Shown here: positions 32,951 through 42,145 of the stretch, piece by piece
Layout: every line of letters begins with the position of its first letter
Position numbering within the stretch: the first letter of the stretch is position 1
Assembly (NCBI RefSeq): GCF_024349785.1
Contig: NZ_AP018818.1
Span: 248,001-312,000, forward strand
Length of the DNA: 64,000 nucleotides
Source of the DNA: Sphingomonas bisphenolicum
GTDB lineage: Bacteria > Pseudomonadota > Alphaproteobacteria > Sphingomonadales > Sphingomonadaceae
Direction: 5' to 3'
Position numbers and translations under genes: made by a program
The notes under the pieces: generated by a model
Databases searched by the model: none
What the model was told of the DNA's origin: nothing
The model's input: only the letters and a program-made list of their open reading frames with translations

Positions 32951-35653
32951 GTGGCTCAACATCATCATCGCGTCCGTTTGTTCGGCGCATCGCTTCTGGC
33001 CATCATGGCGACGACCGCCATCCCCGCCTTCGCCCAGGACGCCCCGCAGGCCGACGCCGCGCCGCAGGATGCAGCCAACGACACGATCATCGTCACCGGC
33101 TTCCGCGCCGCGCTGCAGAGCGCCGTCAATGTGAAGAAGAACGCCGCGCAGATCGTGGAATCGGTGTCGGCCGAGGATATCGGCAAGCTGCCCGACGCAT
33201 CGATCGGCGAATCCATCGCCCGTCTGCCGGGCCTGACATCCCAGCGCCTGTTCGGCCGCGCCAATTCGATCGCGATCCGCGGCGCCAGCGCCGACCTGTC
33301 TTCGACCACGCTCAACGGCCGTCCGCAAACCTCGACCGGCGAACAGCGCAACGTCGAATTCGACCAATATCCGTCTGAAGTCGTCAGCCGCGTCGATGTG
33401 TTCAAGTCGCCCCAGGCCAACCTCATCAACCAGGGTCTGGCCGGTACCGTCGACATCCGCACCATCCGTCCGCTCGACTATGGCAAGGAATTATTCTCGG
33501 TCGGCGCGCGCGGCGTCTATACCGATCTCGGCAAGGTAAATGCCGACAGCAAGGACAAGGGCTATCGCCTGACCGGCACCTATGTCGGCCAGTTTGCCGG
33601 CGACCGGATCGGCGTGTCACTCTCCGCAGCCTATAATGACGAGCCCTATCAGTCGAAGGAGTTCGAGGCCTGGGGCTATGCCGACGGGCCGAATGGCGAC
33701 AAGGTGATCGGCGGCATCAAGCCGTTCGGGGTATCCACCCAACTGAAGCGCCTGGGCATCCAGGGTGCGGTGCAGGTGCAGGCGACCGACACGCTGCTGC
33801 TGACCTTCGATGGCTTCTATGGCGACTTCAAGGAAAAGCAGATCAAGCGCGGCGTCGAATTCCCGCTCTACTGGAGCGGCGCGAGCCTGGTTCCGTCCAG
33901 CATCGGCACCGACGGCGACTTCATCAACAAGGGCACGTTCACCGGTGTCGAGGCCGTGGTCAACAACCATGGCTATGAGCGCAAGTCGAAGATATTCTCA
34001 GGCGGCTTCAACGCCAAATATACCGGCGACGATGGCTGGTCGGCCAGCTTCGACTTCGGCTATTCGCGCACCGATCGCAACGAACTGTCACTCGAATCCA
34101 ATGCCGGCACCGGCTATGGTCCCGGCAATGGCGCGACCGATACGCTGGACTTCGTCAGCGACGGCAAGGGCACCCATTTCACCAGCCACCAGCTCGACTA
34201 TAGCGATCCCAATCTGATGGTGCTGACCGATCCGCTCGGCTGGGGCGGCGGCGCGCCGCTCGGCCATCAGGAAGGCTATTATAACAACCGCATCATCGAC
34301 GACGAGATCAAAAGCTATCAGGTCGAGTTCGGCAAGGAGATTGAGGGCAGCTTCCTGTCGAAGATCACGGCGGGCCTGGGCTATGTCGACCGCACCAAGT
34401 CGAAGACGCCGGAAGAATATGTGCTGAACCTTGCGAACGGCGCAACGTCGCTGGTGCTGCCCGAGCAATATCGTCTGGCGGCGACCGACCTGAGCTTCAT
34501 CGGCGTCGGCCCGATCCTGTCCTACGATCCGTTCAAGCTGCTGGCGGACGGCGTCTATATCAAGACGCTGAACCCCAGCAAGGATGTGCCGGCCAAGGCC
34601 TATTCGGTGACGGAGCGGGTAATGTCGGCCTATCTGATGGCTAATATAAAATCCGACATGGGATCGGCGGAGCTGAGCGGCAATTTCGGCGTGCTGGCGC
34701 AAAATACCGAACAGAAGTCGCGCGGTTTCGTGAATCTGGCGGCGGCTTCGCTCGTGCCGACGACGCGGGGCGATAACTATTGGGACATCCTTCCCAGCAT
34801 GAACATGTCGCTGCGCTTCCCCAGCGACTTCGTCATCCGTCTGGCCGCCGCGCGTGAAATCCAGCGTCCCCGGTTCGAGGATATGAAAGTCAGCCTGGAT
34901 TATGGCTATAACACCGCCAGCGGCGTCATCACCGGCACTGGCGGCAACCCCTATCTTCGTCCCTATCGCGCCTGGGCGGCGGACCTCAATTTCGAGAAAT
35001 ATTTCGGCACCAAGGGCTATGTCAGCCTGCAACTCTTCGCGAAAAAGCTGCAAAGCTATGTCTATCGCGAGACGGCGGCGTTCGACTATACCGGCCTGCC
35101 GGTGGTTCTGCCGCCCGGCGTCACCGATCCCGACGGCACGCTGACCCGTCCCGTCAACGGCAAGGGCGGCAAGCTTTACGGCTTCGAAGTCGCGGGCACC
35201 GTACCATTGGACATCGTCACCCCGGCGCTCGACGGCTTCGGCCTGACCGGCGGTGTGGGTTATACCAAGACCAGCATCAAACCAGGCGTCGGCGCAGCGT
35301 CGGAAGACCTTCCCGATTATTCGCGCTGGGTCGCCAACGGCACGCTCTTCTTCGAAAAATGGGGTTTCAACGCCCGCGGTTCGGTGCGCTACCGTTCCGC
35401 CTTCGTCGGCCAGTTCGTCGGCTTTGGCGGCGAGCGGGAGTTGCGCCGGGCGCTCGCGGAAACCATCGTCGACGCGCAGGTCGGCTATGATTTCCAGAAG
35501 GGCAGCGCCCTCGAAGGTCTGTCGGTGTTCGTGCAGGGCCAGAACCTGACCGACGAACCCTTCGTGTCGGTCGATACCGGCGCATCGATCCAGATCCGCA
35601 ACTATCAAAGCTACGGCCGCCGCTTCATGGCGGGCTTCAACTACCGCTTCTGA
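32951..35653 (+). CDS. TonB-dependent receptor for maltodextrins
   Basis: 900 residues from the GTG at 32951 (GAGAGG 6 nt upstream); the ATG at 32927 lies before that ribosome site. A signal peptide (FGASLLAIMATTAIPAFAQ) precedes the TonB-box/plug segment DTIIVTGFRAALQSAVNVKKNAAQIVESVSAEDIGKLPDASIGESIARLPGL, typical of the sugar-specific TBDT group of sphingomonads and Caulobacter (MalA-like), and the barrel ends NYRF. It moves maltooligosaccharides across the outer membrane for the three glycosidases downstream. It is controlled by the divergent LacI gene and followed directly by a strong terminator (35664-35696), which would make the receptor mRNA more abundant than the enzyme mRNA. Confidence 0.88.
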   Translation: MAQHHHRVRLFGASLLAIMATTAIPAFAQDAPQADAAPQDAANDTIIVTGFRAALQSAVNVKKNAAQIVESVSAEDIGKLPDASIGESIARLPGLTSQRLFGRANSIAIRGASADLSSTTLNGRPQTSTGEQRNVEFDQYPSEVVSRVDVFKSPQANLINQGLAGTVDIRTIRPLDYGKELFSVGARGVYTDLGKVNADSKDKGYRLTGTYVGQFAGDRIGVSLSAAYNDEPYQSKEFEAWGYADGPNGDKVIGGIKPFGVSTQLKRLGIQGAVQVQATDTLLLTFDGFYGDFKEKQIKRGVEFPLYWSGASLVPSSIGTDGDFINKGTFTGVEAVVNNHGYERKSKIFSGGFNAKYTGDDGWSASFDFGYSRTDRNELSLESNAGTGYGPGNGATDTLDFVSDGKGTHFTSHQLDYSDPNLMVLTDPLGWGGGAPLGHQEGYYNNRIIDDEIKSYQVEFGKEIEGSFLSKITAGLGYVDRTKSKTPEEYVLNLANGATSLVLPEQYRLAATDLSFIGVGPILSYDPFKLLADGVYIKTLNPSKDVPAKAYSVTERVMSAYLMANIKSDMGSAELSGNFGVLAQNTEQKSRGFVNLAAASLVPTTRGDNYWDILPSMNMSLRFPSDFVIRLAAAREIQRPRFEDMKVSLDYGYNTASGVITGTGGNPYLRPYRAWAADLNFEKYFGTKGYVSLQLFAKKLQSYVYRETAAFDYTGLPVVLPPGVTDPDGTLTRPVNGKGGKLYGFEVAGTVPLDIVTPALDGFGLTGGVGYTKTSIKPGVGAASEDLPDYSRWVANGTLFFEKWGFNARGSVRYRSAFVGQFVGFGGERELRRALAETIVDAQVGYDFQKGSALEGLSVFVQGQNLTDEPFVSVDTGASIQIRNYQSYGRRFMAGFNYRF

Positions 35654-35663
35654 TGTGTAGAGT

Positions 35664-35696
35664 GGCCCGGCGGCCTTATCGTCGCCGGGCCTTTTT
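35664..35696 (+). terminator. Rho-independent terminator/attenuator after the TBDT
   Basis: GGCCCGGCG (35664-35672) pairs perfectly with CGCCGGGCC (35683-35691) and is followed by TTTTT. It lies 11 bp after the TBDT stop and before the co-directional GH13 gene. Confidence 0.88.
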
Positions 35697-35724
35697 CCAA
35701 GGTTCAAACAAAGGGGTGCCCGTG

Positions 35725-37554
35725 ATGGGTCGAACGGCCACGAAATTCTTCGTGACAGCCGCCGGGATCGGCGCGGCTCTCCTGGGCGCGCCGCTGGCGT
35801 TTGCCGACACGCTCAGCGCGCTGCGGGCGCGCACGCCGGAACAGGAGATCGTCTATTTCGTCCTGCCGGATCGCTTCGCCAATGGCGACCCGAAGAACGA
35901 CACCGGCGGCCTGAAGGGTGGTCCGCTCCAGACCGGCTACGACCCGACCTCGCGGGCCTTCTATCATGGCGGCGACCTCAAGGGGCTGACGGCCAAGCTC
36001 GACTATATTCAGGGCCTTGGCGCGACCGCGATCTGGCTGGCGCCGATCTTCAAGAACAAGCCGGTGCAGGGCGCCAAGGGGCAGGAAAGCGCGGGCTATC
36101 ATGGCTATTGGGTGACGGACTTCACCACTGTCGATCCCCATTTGGGCACGGACAAGGACTTCAGGACACTGGTCGATGCCGCCCACGCGCGCGGCATGAA
36201 AGTCTATATGGACATTATCGCCAACCATACGGCCGATGTGATCCAGTATAAGGAAAGCCCCGCCAGCGCGGCCCCCTATCGCAGCAAGGCCGATTATCCC
36301 TGGTCGCGCCGGGGTGGCGCGGCGGGCCAGCCGATCAATCCAGGGTTCGCCGGCGACCGCGACTGCAGCCCGGCCAATTGGGCGAAACTGATCGATTCCG
36401 CCTTCGCCTATACGCCGGTCGTGCCGAAAGGCGAGGCGAGGGTCAAAGTCCCCGCCTGGCTCAACGACCCCATCTATTATCATAATCGCGGCGATACCGA
36501 CTGGAAGGGCGAGAGTTCCCAATATGGCGATTTCGTCGGCCTTGACGATCTCGCCACCGAAGACCCGCGCGTGGTCGAAGGATTCATCGCCATCTACAGG
36601 GGCTGGATCGACCGGTTTGGCATCGACGGCTATCGCATCGATACGGCGCGTCATGTGAATGCAGAATTCTGGCGCGCCTTCATCCCCGCCATCCGCGCGC
36701 ATGCGGCGGCGAAAGGCATTCCCAACTTCCATGTCTTCGGCGAAGTCGCCACCGACGCTTACGACCCTGCCTTGCTGGCAAGCTGGACCCGTACCGCCGC
36801 CTTCCCCGCCGTGCTCGACTTCGCCTTCATGCGCGCCGCGGTCGATGCCGCCAGTGGCAAGACCGGCACCGACATGCTCGCCCGTCTCGGCGAGGATGAT
36901 GCACTCTATGAAGGCGGCAAGTCGGCGGCGCTGCAATTGCCGACCTTCCTCGGCAACCATGATGCCGGCCGCTTCGCCTTCTTCCTGCGTCAGGCCAATC
37001 CCGGCATGAGCGCGGACGAGGAACTGGCCCGTGACATATTGGGCCATGCGATGCTGCTGACGCTGCGCGGCGTGCCGACCCTCTATTATGGCGACGAACA
37101 GGGCTTTGCCGGCACCGGCAACGACCAGCAGGCGCGGCAGGACATGTTCGCCTCGCAGGTCGCGGAATATAATGCGGACAGGCTGGTCGGGACGGCATCG
37201 ACCACGGCGACGGATAATTTCCGCACGGATCACCCGCTCTATCGCGCCATCGCGCACCTGGCGAAGATCCGCCGCGACACGCCGGCCCTGTCGCGCGGCG
37301 CGACTCTGCTGCGCGCCAGTTCGGACAAGCCCGGCCTTTTCGCCGTGTCCCGCATCGATCCCGATACGGGCCGCGAGATAGTGGTCGCCTTCAACACATC
37401 GGCCGCGCCGCTGTCGGGCCATATCGCGGTCGATCCCGCCAGCGGCGGCTTCACGTCGCTGGCCGGCGCCTGCCCGGCCGCCGCCCAGGCGCCGGGCAGC
37501 CTTGCCCTCTCCCTCCCCGCCTTCGGCTATGCCGTCTGCGCCGCTCACCCCTAA
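35725..37554 (+). CDS. Exported alpha-amylase-family GH13 enzyme
   Basis: 609 residues. I start at the ATG at 35725 (signal peptide MGRTATKFFVTAAGIGAALLGAPLAFA; GGGG 8 nt upstream); a GTG one codon earlier is an alternative. The (beta/alpha)8 catalytic set is visible: region I MDIIANH, nucleophile Asp in GYRIDTARH, acid/base Glu in FHVFGEVATD, and the transition-state Asp in FLGNHDAGR. A C-terminal beta-domain (about 520-609) completes it. It resembles periplasmic alpha-amylase/cyclomaltodextrinase-type enzymes that shorten maltodextrins entering through the TBDT. The next gene starts 16 bp after its stop, indicating a common transcript. Confidence 0.87.
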   Translation: MGRTATKFFVTAAGIGAALLGAPLAFADTLSALRARTPEQEIVYFVLPDRFANGDPKNDTGGLKGGPLQTGYDPTSRAFYHGGDLKGLTAKLDYIQGLGATAIWLAPIFKNKPVQGAKGQESAGYHGYWVTDFTTVDPHLGTDKDFRTLVDAAHARGMKVYMDIIANHTADVIQYKESPASAAPYRSKADYPWSRRGGAAGQPINPGFAGDRDCSPANWAKLIDSAFAYTPVVPKGEARVKVPAWLNDPIYYHNRGDTDWKGESSQYGDFVGLDDLATEDPRVVEGFIAIYRGWIDRFGIDGYRIDTARHVNAEFWRAFIPAIRAHAAAKGIPNFHVFGEVATDAYDPALLASWTRTAAFPAVLDFAFMRAAVDAASGKTGTDMLARLGEDDALYEGGKSAALQLPTFLGNHDAGRFAFFLRQANPGMSADEELARDILGHAMLLTLRGVPTLYYGDEQGFAGTGNDQQARQDMFASQVAEYNADRLVGTASTTATDNFRTDHPLYRAIAHLAKIRRDTPALSRGATLLRASSDKPGLFAVSRIDPDTGREIVVAFNTSAAPLSGHIAVDPASGGFTSLAGACPAAAQAPGSLALSLPAFGYAVCAAHP

Positions 37555-37570
37555 CCGCCGGAACGCCTTC

Positions 37571-39178
37571 ATGACGCTAGCGACGACATCGACCGATCAG
37601 CCCTGGTGGAAGGGGGCGGTGATCTACCAAATCTATCCGCGCAGCTTCCAGGACAGCAATGGCGACGGCGTCGGCGACCTCAATGGCATCACCGCACGCC
37701 TGGCGCATGTCGCGAAACTGGGCGTGGACGCCATCTGGATATCCCCCTTTTTCACCTCGCCCATGCGCGATTTCGGCTATGACATCGCCGATTATTGCGA
37801 TGTCGATCCGATTTTCGGCACGCTCGCCGACTTCGACGCGCTGGTCGCCCGCGCCCATGACCTTGGCCTCAAGGTCACGATCGATCAGGTCTACGCCCAT
37901 ACGTCCGATCTGCACGACTGGTTCGCGCAGAGCCGGGCCAGCCGGACGGGCGACAAGGCTGACTGGTTCGTTTGGGTCGATCCCAGGGAAGACGGCACCC
38001 CGCCCAACAACTGGCAGTCGGTCTTCGGCGGCCCGGCCTGGACCTGGGACGGGCGGCGTGGCCAATATTATATGCACCAGTTTCTGAGCAGCCAGCCGCA
38101 GCTCAACCTCCATAACCCGGCGGTGCAGGACGCGCTGCTCGACGCGATGCGTTTCTGGCTCGACCGCGGGGTGGACGGCTTCCGGCTCGACGCGCTCAAC
38201 CATTCGATGCACGACCCGCTGCTGCGCGACAATCCGGCCGCGCCCGATACGGGCAAGCCGCGGACCCGATCCTTCGATTTCCAGATCAAACGTTACAGTC
38301 AATCGCATCCCGGCGTCGTCGATTTCATCGAACGCATCCGCACGCTCTGCGACGAATATGGCGCGATCTTCACCGTGGCGGAGGTGGGCGGCGACCTGTC
38401 CGAGACGGAGATGAAGGCCTATACGGCGGGCGAAACCCACCTCAACAGCGCCTATGGCTTCAACTTCCTCTATGCCGACACGCTAACGCCCGCGCTGGTC
38501 GCCGAAACGGTCGATCGCTGGCCCGACGAGCCGGGCATGGGATGGCCGAGCTGGGCGTTCGAAAATCATGACGCGCCGCGCGCCCTGTCCCGATGGTGCA
38601 CGCCCGACGATCGCCCTGCCTTCGGCCGGCTGAAGGCGATGCTGCTGGTCGCGCTGCGCGGCAATGCCATCCTCTATCAGGGCGAGGAACTGGGCATCAC
38701 CCAGGTCGATATACCGTTCGAGCGCCTGCAAGACCCCGAAGCCATCGCGAACTGGCCGCTGACCCTGTCACGCGACGGCGCCCGCACGCCGCTGCCCTGG
38801 TCGGCGGAAGCGCCGCAGGCGGGTTTTAGCGATGCCGAATCCTGGTTGCCGGTGGGGGACGAGAATCTCCCCCGCGCGGTGGACGCGCAGGAGGCGGACG
38901 TCCATTCGCTGCTCAACCACACCCGCGCCATGCTGGCGCTGCGCAAAGCGAACCCCGCGCTGCGCCATGGCAGTCTGGAGATAGTGATCGCCGACGAGCA
39001 GCGGCTGCTGTTCCGTCGTGCGGCGGATGGCCAGTCCCTGCTCTGCCTGTTCAACCTGTCGGCCGAACCGGCGGCCTGGCCCGAAGAGATCGCACCGACC
39101 AACAAGCTGCTGTGCGCCGTCAATGGCGCCACGCCTGGCGCCCTGCCGCCCTTCGGCGCGCTGATGATCGAAGAATAA
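37571..39178 (+). CDS. GH13 alpha-glucosidase (oligo-1,6-glucosidase-like), probably cytoplasmic
   Basis: 535 residues from the ATG at 37571 (MTLATTSTDQPWWKGAVIYQIYPRSFQDSNGDGVGDLNGI); longer in-frame starts would overlap the upstream gene. No signal peptide. The catalytic set: nucleophile Asp in GFRLDALNH, acid/base Glu in FTVAEVGGD, Asp in FENHDAPR. Region I reads DQVYAHTSDLHDWF instead of NHTS, as in many proteobacterial alpha-glucosidases. The NGDGVGDLNGI loop is the calcium-like site of oligo-1,6-glucosidases. It splits short maltosaccharides to glucose. It sits 16 bp after the exported GH13 gene and 11 bp before the GH97 gene. Confidence 0.88.
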   Translation: MTLATTSTDQPWWKGAVIYQIYPRSFQDSNGDGVGDLNGITARLAHVAKLGVDAIWISPFFTSPMRDFGYDIADYCDVDPIFGTLADFDALVARAHDLGLKVTIDQVYAHTSDLHDWFAQSRASRTGDKADWFVWVDPREDGTPPNNWQSVFGGPAWTWDGRRGQYYMHQFLSSQPQLNLHNPAVQDALLDAMRFWLDRGVDGFRLDALNHSMHDPLLRDNPAAPDTGKPRTRSFDFQIKRYSQSHPGVVDFIERIRTLCDEYGAIFTVAEVGGDLSETEMKAYTAGETHLNSAYGFNFLYADTLTPALVAETVDRWPDEPGMGWPSWAFENHDAPRALSRWCTPDDRPAFGRLKAMLLVALRGNAILYQGEELGITQVDIPFERLQDPEAIANWPLTLSRDGARTPLPWSAEAPQAGFSDAESWLPVGDENLPRAVDAQEADVHSLLNHTRAMLALRKANPALRHGSLEIVIADEQRLLFRRAADGQSLLCLFNLSAEPAAWPEEIAPTNKLLCAVNGATPGALPPFGALMIEE

Positions 39179-39189
39179 GGAGAAGCCCC

Positions 39190-41259
39190 ATGCTGAACAC
39201 GACGCTGCGCGCCTGCGCGCTGGCCCTTCCGTTCGTCCTGACCACTCCGGCTTTGACTCCGGCCTTCGCGCAGGAAGTCCGGACCGCCGTCACCGCCGCA
39301 TCGCCTGATGGCTCGATCGTTCTCACCGTCTCGACCGACAATGACAGCCGCCCGACCTGGTCGCTCTCGCGCAAGGGCAAGCTGCTGATCGCGCCATCGA
39401 AGCTGGGCTTCATCCTGACCGACGGCCTCAACATGGTGCGGGGCTTCTCGATCGCCGGGTCGGACAAGGGGCAGGGCAATGATCGCTGGGAACAGCCTTG
39501 GGGTGAGCGCCGCTTCGTCACCGACCGCTATAATGAAGTGACGGTCCGCTTCCGCCAGTCGGACGTGCAGGGCGCGCGCCTGATGAACGTGCATTTCCGC
39601 CTGTTCGATGACGGTGTCGGCTTCCGCTACGAACTGCCGGAGCAGCCGGGCCTCAAGACGATGAAGATCGCCGACGAGACGACCGAGTTCGACATCGCGC
39701 CCAAGGGCACGGCCTGGTGGATTCCGGGCGGCGAATGGAACCGGTACGAACAGGTCTATCAGAAGACGCCGATCGACGCCGTGTCGACCGCCCATACCCC
39801 GATCACCATGCGGCTGGACGACGGCACGCATCTCAGCTTCCACGAAGCCGCGCTGGTCGATTATGCGGCCTATTGGCTGAAGCGCGCGTCTGGCCAGACC
39901 TTCCGCACCACCCTGTCGCCCTCGTCGCAGGGCGCGCGGGTGATCCGCGACCTGCCGTTCAACACGCCCTGGCGGACCATCCGCATCGCCGACAGTGCGG
40001 CGGGGCTGGTCGAAAATGATCTGGAACTCAACCTCAACGAACCCAACAAGCTGGGCGACGTCAGCTGGTTCCAACCCGCCAAATATATCGGCATCTGGTG
40101 GGGCATGATCCGGGGCGACTGGAGCTGGGCCGAAGGGCCGAAACATGGCGCCACCACCACCCGCACGAAGCAATATATCGATTTCGCCGCCAAACATGGC
40201 TTCCGCGGCGTGCTGGTCGAAGGCTGGGACAAGGGCTGGAATGGCGACTGGTTCGGCCATGGCGACGACTTCAGCTACACGCAATCGACCCCCGACTTCG
40301 ACCTGCCGGGCCTTGCCGCCTATGCGAAGAAGAAGGGCGTCCACTTGATCGGGCATCACGAAACCGGCGGCAATATCGCCAATTATGAAGCGCAGTTGGA
40401 CGACGCGATGAAGCTTTATGGCGGTCTTGGCGTCGATGTCGTCAAGACCGGCTATGTCGCCGACGCGGGCGGCATCATCGCGCCGGGGGACAAGCCTGGC
40501 GAAACGCATATGGAATATCATGACGGCCAGCGCATGGCCCAGCATCATCTGCGCGTCGTGGAGACGGCCGCCAGATATCATGTCGCGGTCAACGCGCATG
40601 AGCCGATCAAGGACACCGGCCTGCGCCGCACCTACCCCAATTGGGTCGGGCGCGAAGGCGCGCGCGGCATGGAATATAATGCCTGGGGCGCCTTCGCCAA
40701 CGGCCCGGATCACGAGCCGACCTTGGTCTACACCCGAATGCTGTCCGGCCCGATGGACTTCACGCCGGGTGTGCTGAGCCTGGAGGGCGCGGACCATGCC
40801 CCGCTGGCATCCACATTGGCCAAGCAGCTCGGCCTCTATCTCGCCCTCTATTCGCCGATCCAGATGGCGGCGGACTTCATCGAAAATCTCGCAAAATATC
40901 CCAGCGAGCTGGACTTCATTGCCAAGGTGCCGGCCGACTGGAGCGAAAGCCACCTGATCGCGGGCGCAGTGGGAGACTATGCCATGTTCGCGCGCAAGGA
41001 TCGCAACAGCGAGAATTGGTATGTCGGCGGCGTCAACGACGCGACCGCGCGGACGGTGACGTTGAACTTCGACTATCTGGAACCGGGCAAGACCTACAAC
41101 GCCACCATCTACAAGGATGGCGAGGGCGCGACCTATCTTAGCGACGCCCGCCACAGGATCACCTATGAGACGCGGACGTTCCGCAAGGGCGACCGCTACG
41201 ATCTGTGGCTGGCGCCGGGCGGCGGCGCGGCGATGCGACTGGTAGCGGCCAAAAAATAA
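39190..41259 (+). CDS. GH97 exported alpha-glucosidase (SusB-like)
   Basis: 689 residues from the ATG at 39190 (AAGGAG upstream) with a signal peptide (LNTTLRACALALPFVLTTPALTPAFAQ). The N-terminal beta-sandwich (about 30-270) contains SPDGSIVLTVSTDNDSRPTWSL. A TIM barrel follows with the GH97 signatures: WWGMIRGDWSW, EGWDKGWNGDW, LIGHHETGGNI and NAHEPIKDTGLRRTYPNW...EGARGMEYNAW. The glutamates of HHETGG, NAHEP and GMEYN are the inverting alpha-glucosidase catalytic/calcium residues of SusB-like enzymes, so this should be an inverting alpha-glucosidase rather than a retaining alpha-galactosidase. It closes the maltodextrin operon and is followed by terminator hairpins (41260-41369). Confidence 0.88.
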   Translation: MLNTTLRACALALPFVLTTPALTPAFAQEVRTAVTAASPDGSIVLTVSTDNDSRPTWSLSRKGKLLIAPSKLGFILTDGLNMVRGFSIAGSDKGQGNDRWEQPWGERRFVTDRYNEVTVRFRQSDVQGARLMNVHFRLFDDGVGFRYELPEQPGLKTMKIADETTEFDIAPKGTAWWIPGGEWNRYEQVYQKTPIDAVSTAHTPITMRLDDGTHLSFHEAALVDYAAYWLKRASGQTFRTTLSPSSQGARVIRDLPFNTPWRTIRIADSAAGLVENDLELNLNEPNKLGDVSWFQPAKYIGIWWGMIRGDWSWAEGPKHGATTTRTKQYIDFAAKHGFRGVLVEGWDKGWNGDWFGHGDDFSYTQSTPDFDLPGLAAYAKKKGVHLIGHHETGGNIANYEAQLDDAMKLYGGLGVDVVKTGYVADAGGIIAPGDKPGETHMEYHDGQRMAQHHLRVVETAARYHVAVNAHEPIKDTGLRRTYPNWVGREGARGMEYNAWGAFANGPDHEPTLVYTRMLSGPMDFTPGVLSLEGADHAPLASTLAKQLGLYLALYSPIQMAADFIENLAKYPSELDFIAKVPADWSESHLIAGAVGDYAMFARKDRNSENWYVGGVNDATARTVTLNFDYLEPGKTYNATIYKDGEGATYLSDARHRITYETRTFRKGDRYDLWLAPGGGAAMRLVAAKK

Positions 41260-41369
41260 CCCTCCGTCCGCGTGACGCGAACGGAGGGCAAGGGCCTTCC
41301 GAATCCGGCCTTGGAGGCCGGTCTCCCCCGCCCCCGGAGCGGACTGCACGCCGGGCCGGGGGCTTTTTT
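41260..41369 (+). terminator. Terminator region of the maltodextrin operon (two hairpins)
   Basis: First hairpin: CCCTCCGT (41260-41267) with ACGGAGGG (41281-41288). Second: GCCCCCGG (41330-41337) with CCGGGGGC (41356-41363) followed by TTTTTT (41364-41369). The second ends just before the convergent SDR stop. Confidence 0.85.
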
Positions 41370-41370
41370 C

Positions 41371-42132
41371 CTAGCGCGGCGCCATACGGATCGCACCGTC
41401 GAGGCGGATCACTTCACCGTTCAGCATCGGATTGCGGACGATGCTTTCCACAAGCTGCGCATATTCGGCGGGTTTTCCCAGACGGCTGGGGTGCGGGACC
41501 TGCGCGCCCAATGCATCCTGCACATTTTGCGGAAAGGCTTCCAGCATCGGCGTCAGGAAGATGCCGGGCGCAATCGTCATCACGCGGATCTTGTGCTGGG
41601 CCAGATCGCGGGCGATCGGCAGGGTCATGCCGACGACGCCACCCTTGGACGCGCTATAGGCGGCCTGACCGATCTGCCCGTCATAGGCCGCGACCGAGGC
41701 GGTGTTGACGATGACGCCGCGTTCGCCGTCCTCCTCTTCCGCCGCCGCAAGCCGGGCTGCAAATTTAGAAATGACGTTGAAGCTGCCGATCAGGTTGACC
41801 GTCACCGTCTTGGCGAAGGTATCGAGCGGATGTGGCACATTCTCCTTGCCCACGGTCTTCACAGCAGGCGCGATGCCGGCGCAATTGACCAGGATACGGG
41901 CGACGCCATGCGCCGCTTCGGCCGCGTCCAGACCCGCCGAGACGCTGGCGTCGTCGGCCACGTTGACAGCGACATAGACACCTCCCAGCGCCTCCGCCGT
42001 CGCCCGACCGGCGTCCTCATTCAGGTCGAAGATCGCGACCTTCGCCCCCTGCTGCGCCAGCATCGTCGCTGTTGCCTTGCCCAGCCCCGACGCGCCGCCG
42101 GTGACGATCGCCGCTACGCCTTTGATGTCCAT
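41371..42132 (-). CDS. SDR-family 3-hydroxyacyl-CoA dehydrogenase (type II / HSD17B10-like)
   Basis: 253 residues. Classical SDR: TGGASGLG nucleotide loop (residues about 11-18), NCAG (about 83), catalytic Ser in NTASVAA and YxxxK in YSASK. The long insertion FAARLAAAEEEDGERGVIVNTAS and IAPGIFLTPMLEAFPQNVQDALGAQVPHPSRLG are typical of 3-hydroxy-2-methylbutyryl/3-hydroxyacyl-CoA dehydrogenase type II. It oxidises 3-hydroxyacyl-CoA with NAD+. It follows the thiolase by 13 bp in a minus-strand operon (acyl-CoA dehydrogenase, thiolase, SDR), so it belongs to beta-oxidation of a short or branched acyl-CoA, possibly the isoleucine branch. Confidence 0.88.
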   Translation of the reverse strand: MDIKGVAAIVTGGASGLGKATATMLAQQGAKVAIFDLNEDAGRATAEALGGVYVAVNVADDASVSAGLDAAEAAHGVARILVNCAGIAPAVKTVGKENVPHPLDTFAKTVTVNLIGSFNVISKFAARLAAAEEEDGERGVIVNTASVAAYDGQIGQAAYSASKGGVVGMTLPIARDLAQHKIRVMTIAPGIFLTPMLEAFPQNVQDALGAQVPHPSRLGKPAEYAQLVESIVRNPMLNGEVIRLDGAIRMAPR

Positions 42133-42145
42133 CTCGCTGTCCCCT

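Noticed and set aside
34088..37572. Long minus-strand frames opposite the maltodextrin TBDT and first GH13 gene
   Set aside because: Shadow frames of well-supported genes; no ribosome sites or domain signatures.
38677..41349. Very long open frame (about 890 codons) on the minus strand opposite the GH13 and GH97 genes
   Set aside because: It is antisense to two genes with full catalytic motifs; high-GC codon bias leaves this frame open. The translation is Arg/Ala/Gly-rich without recognisable domains.
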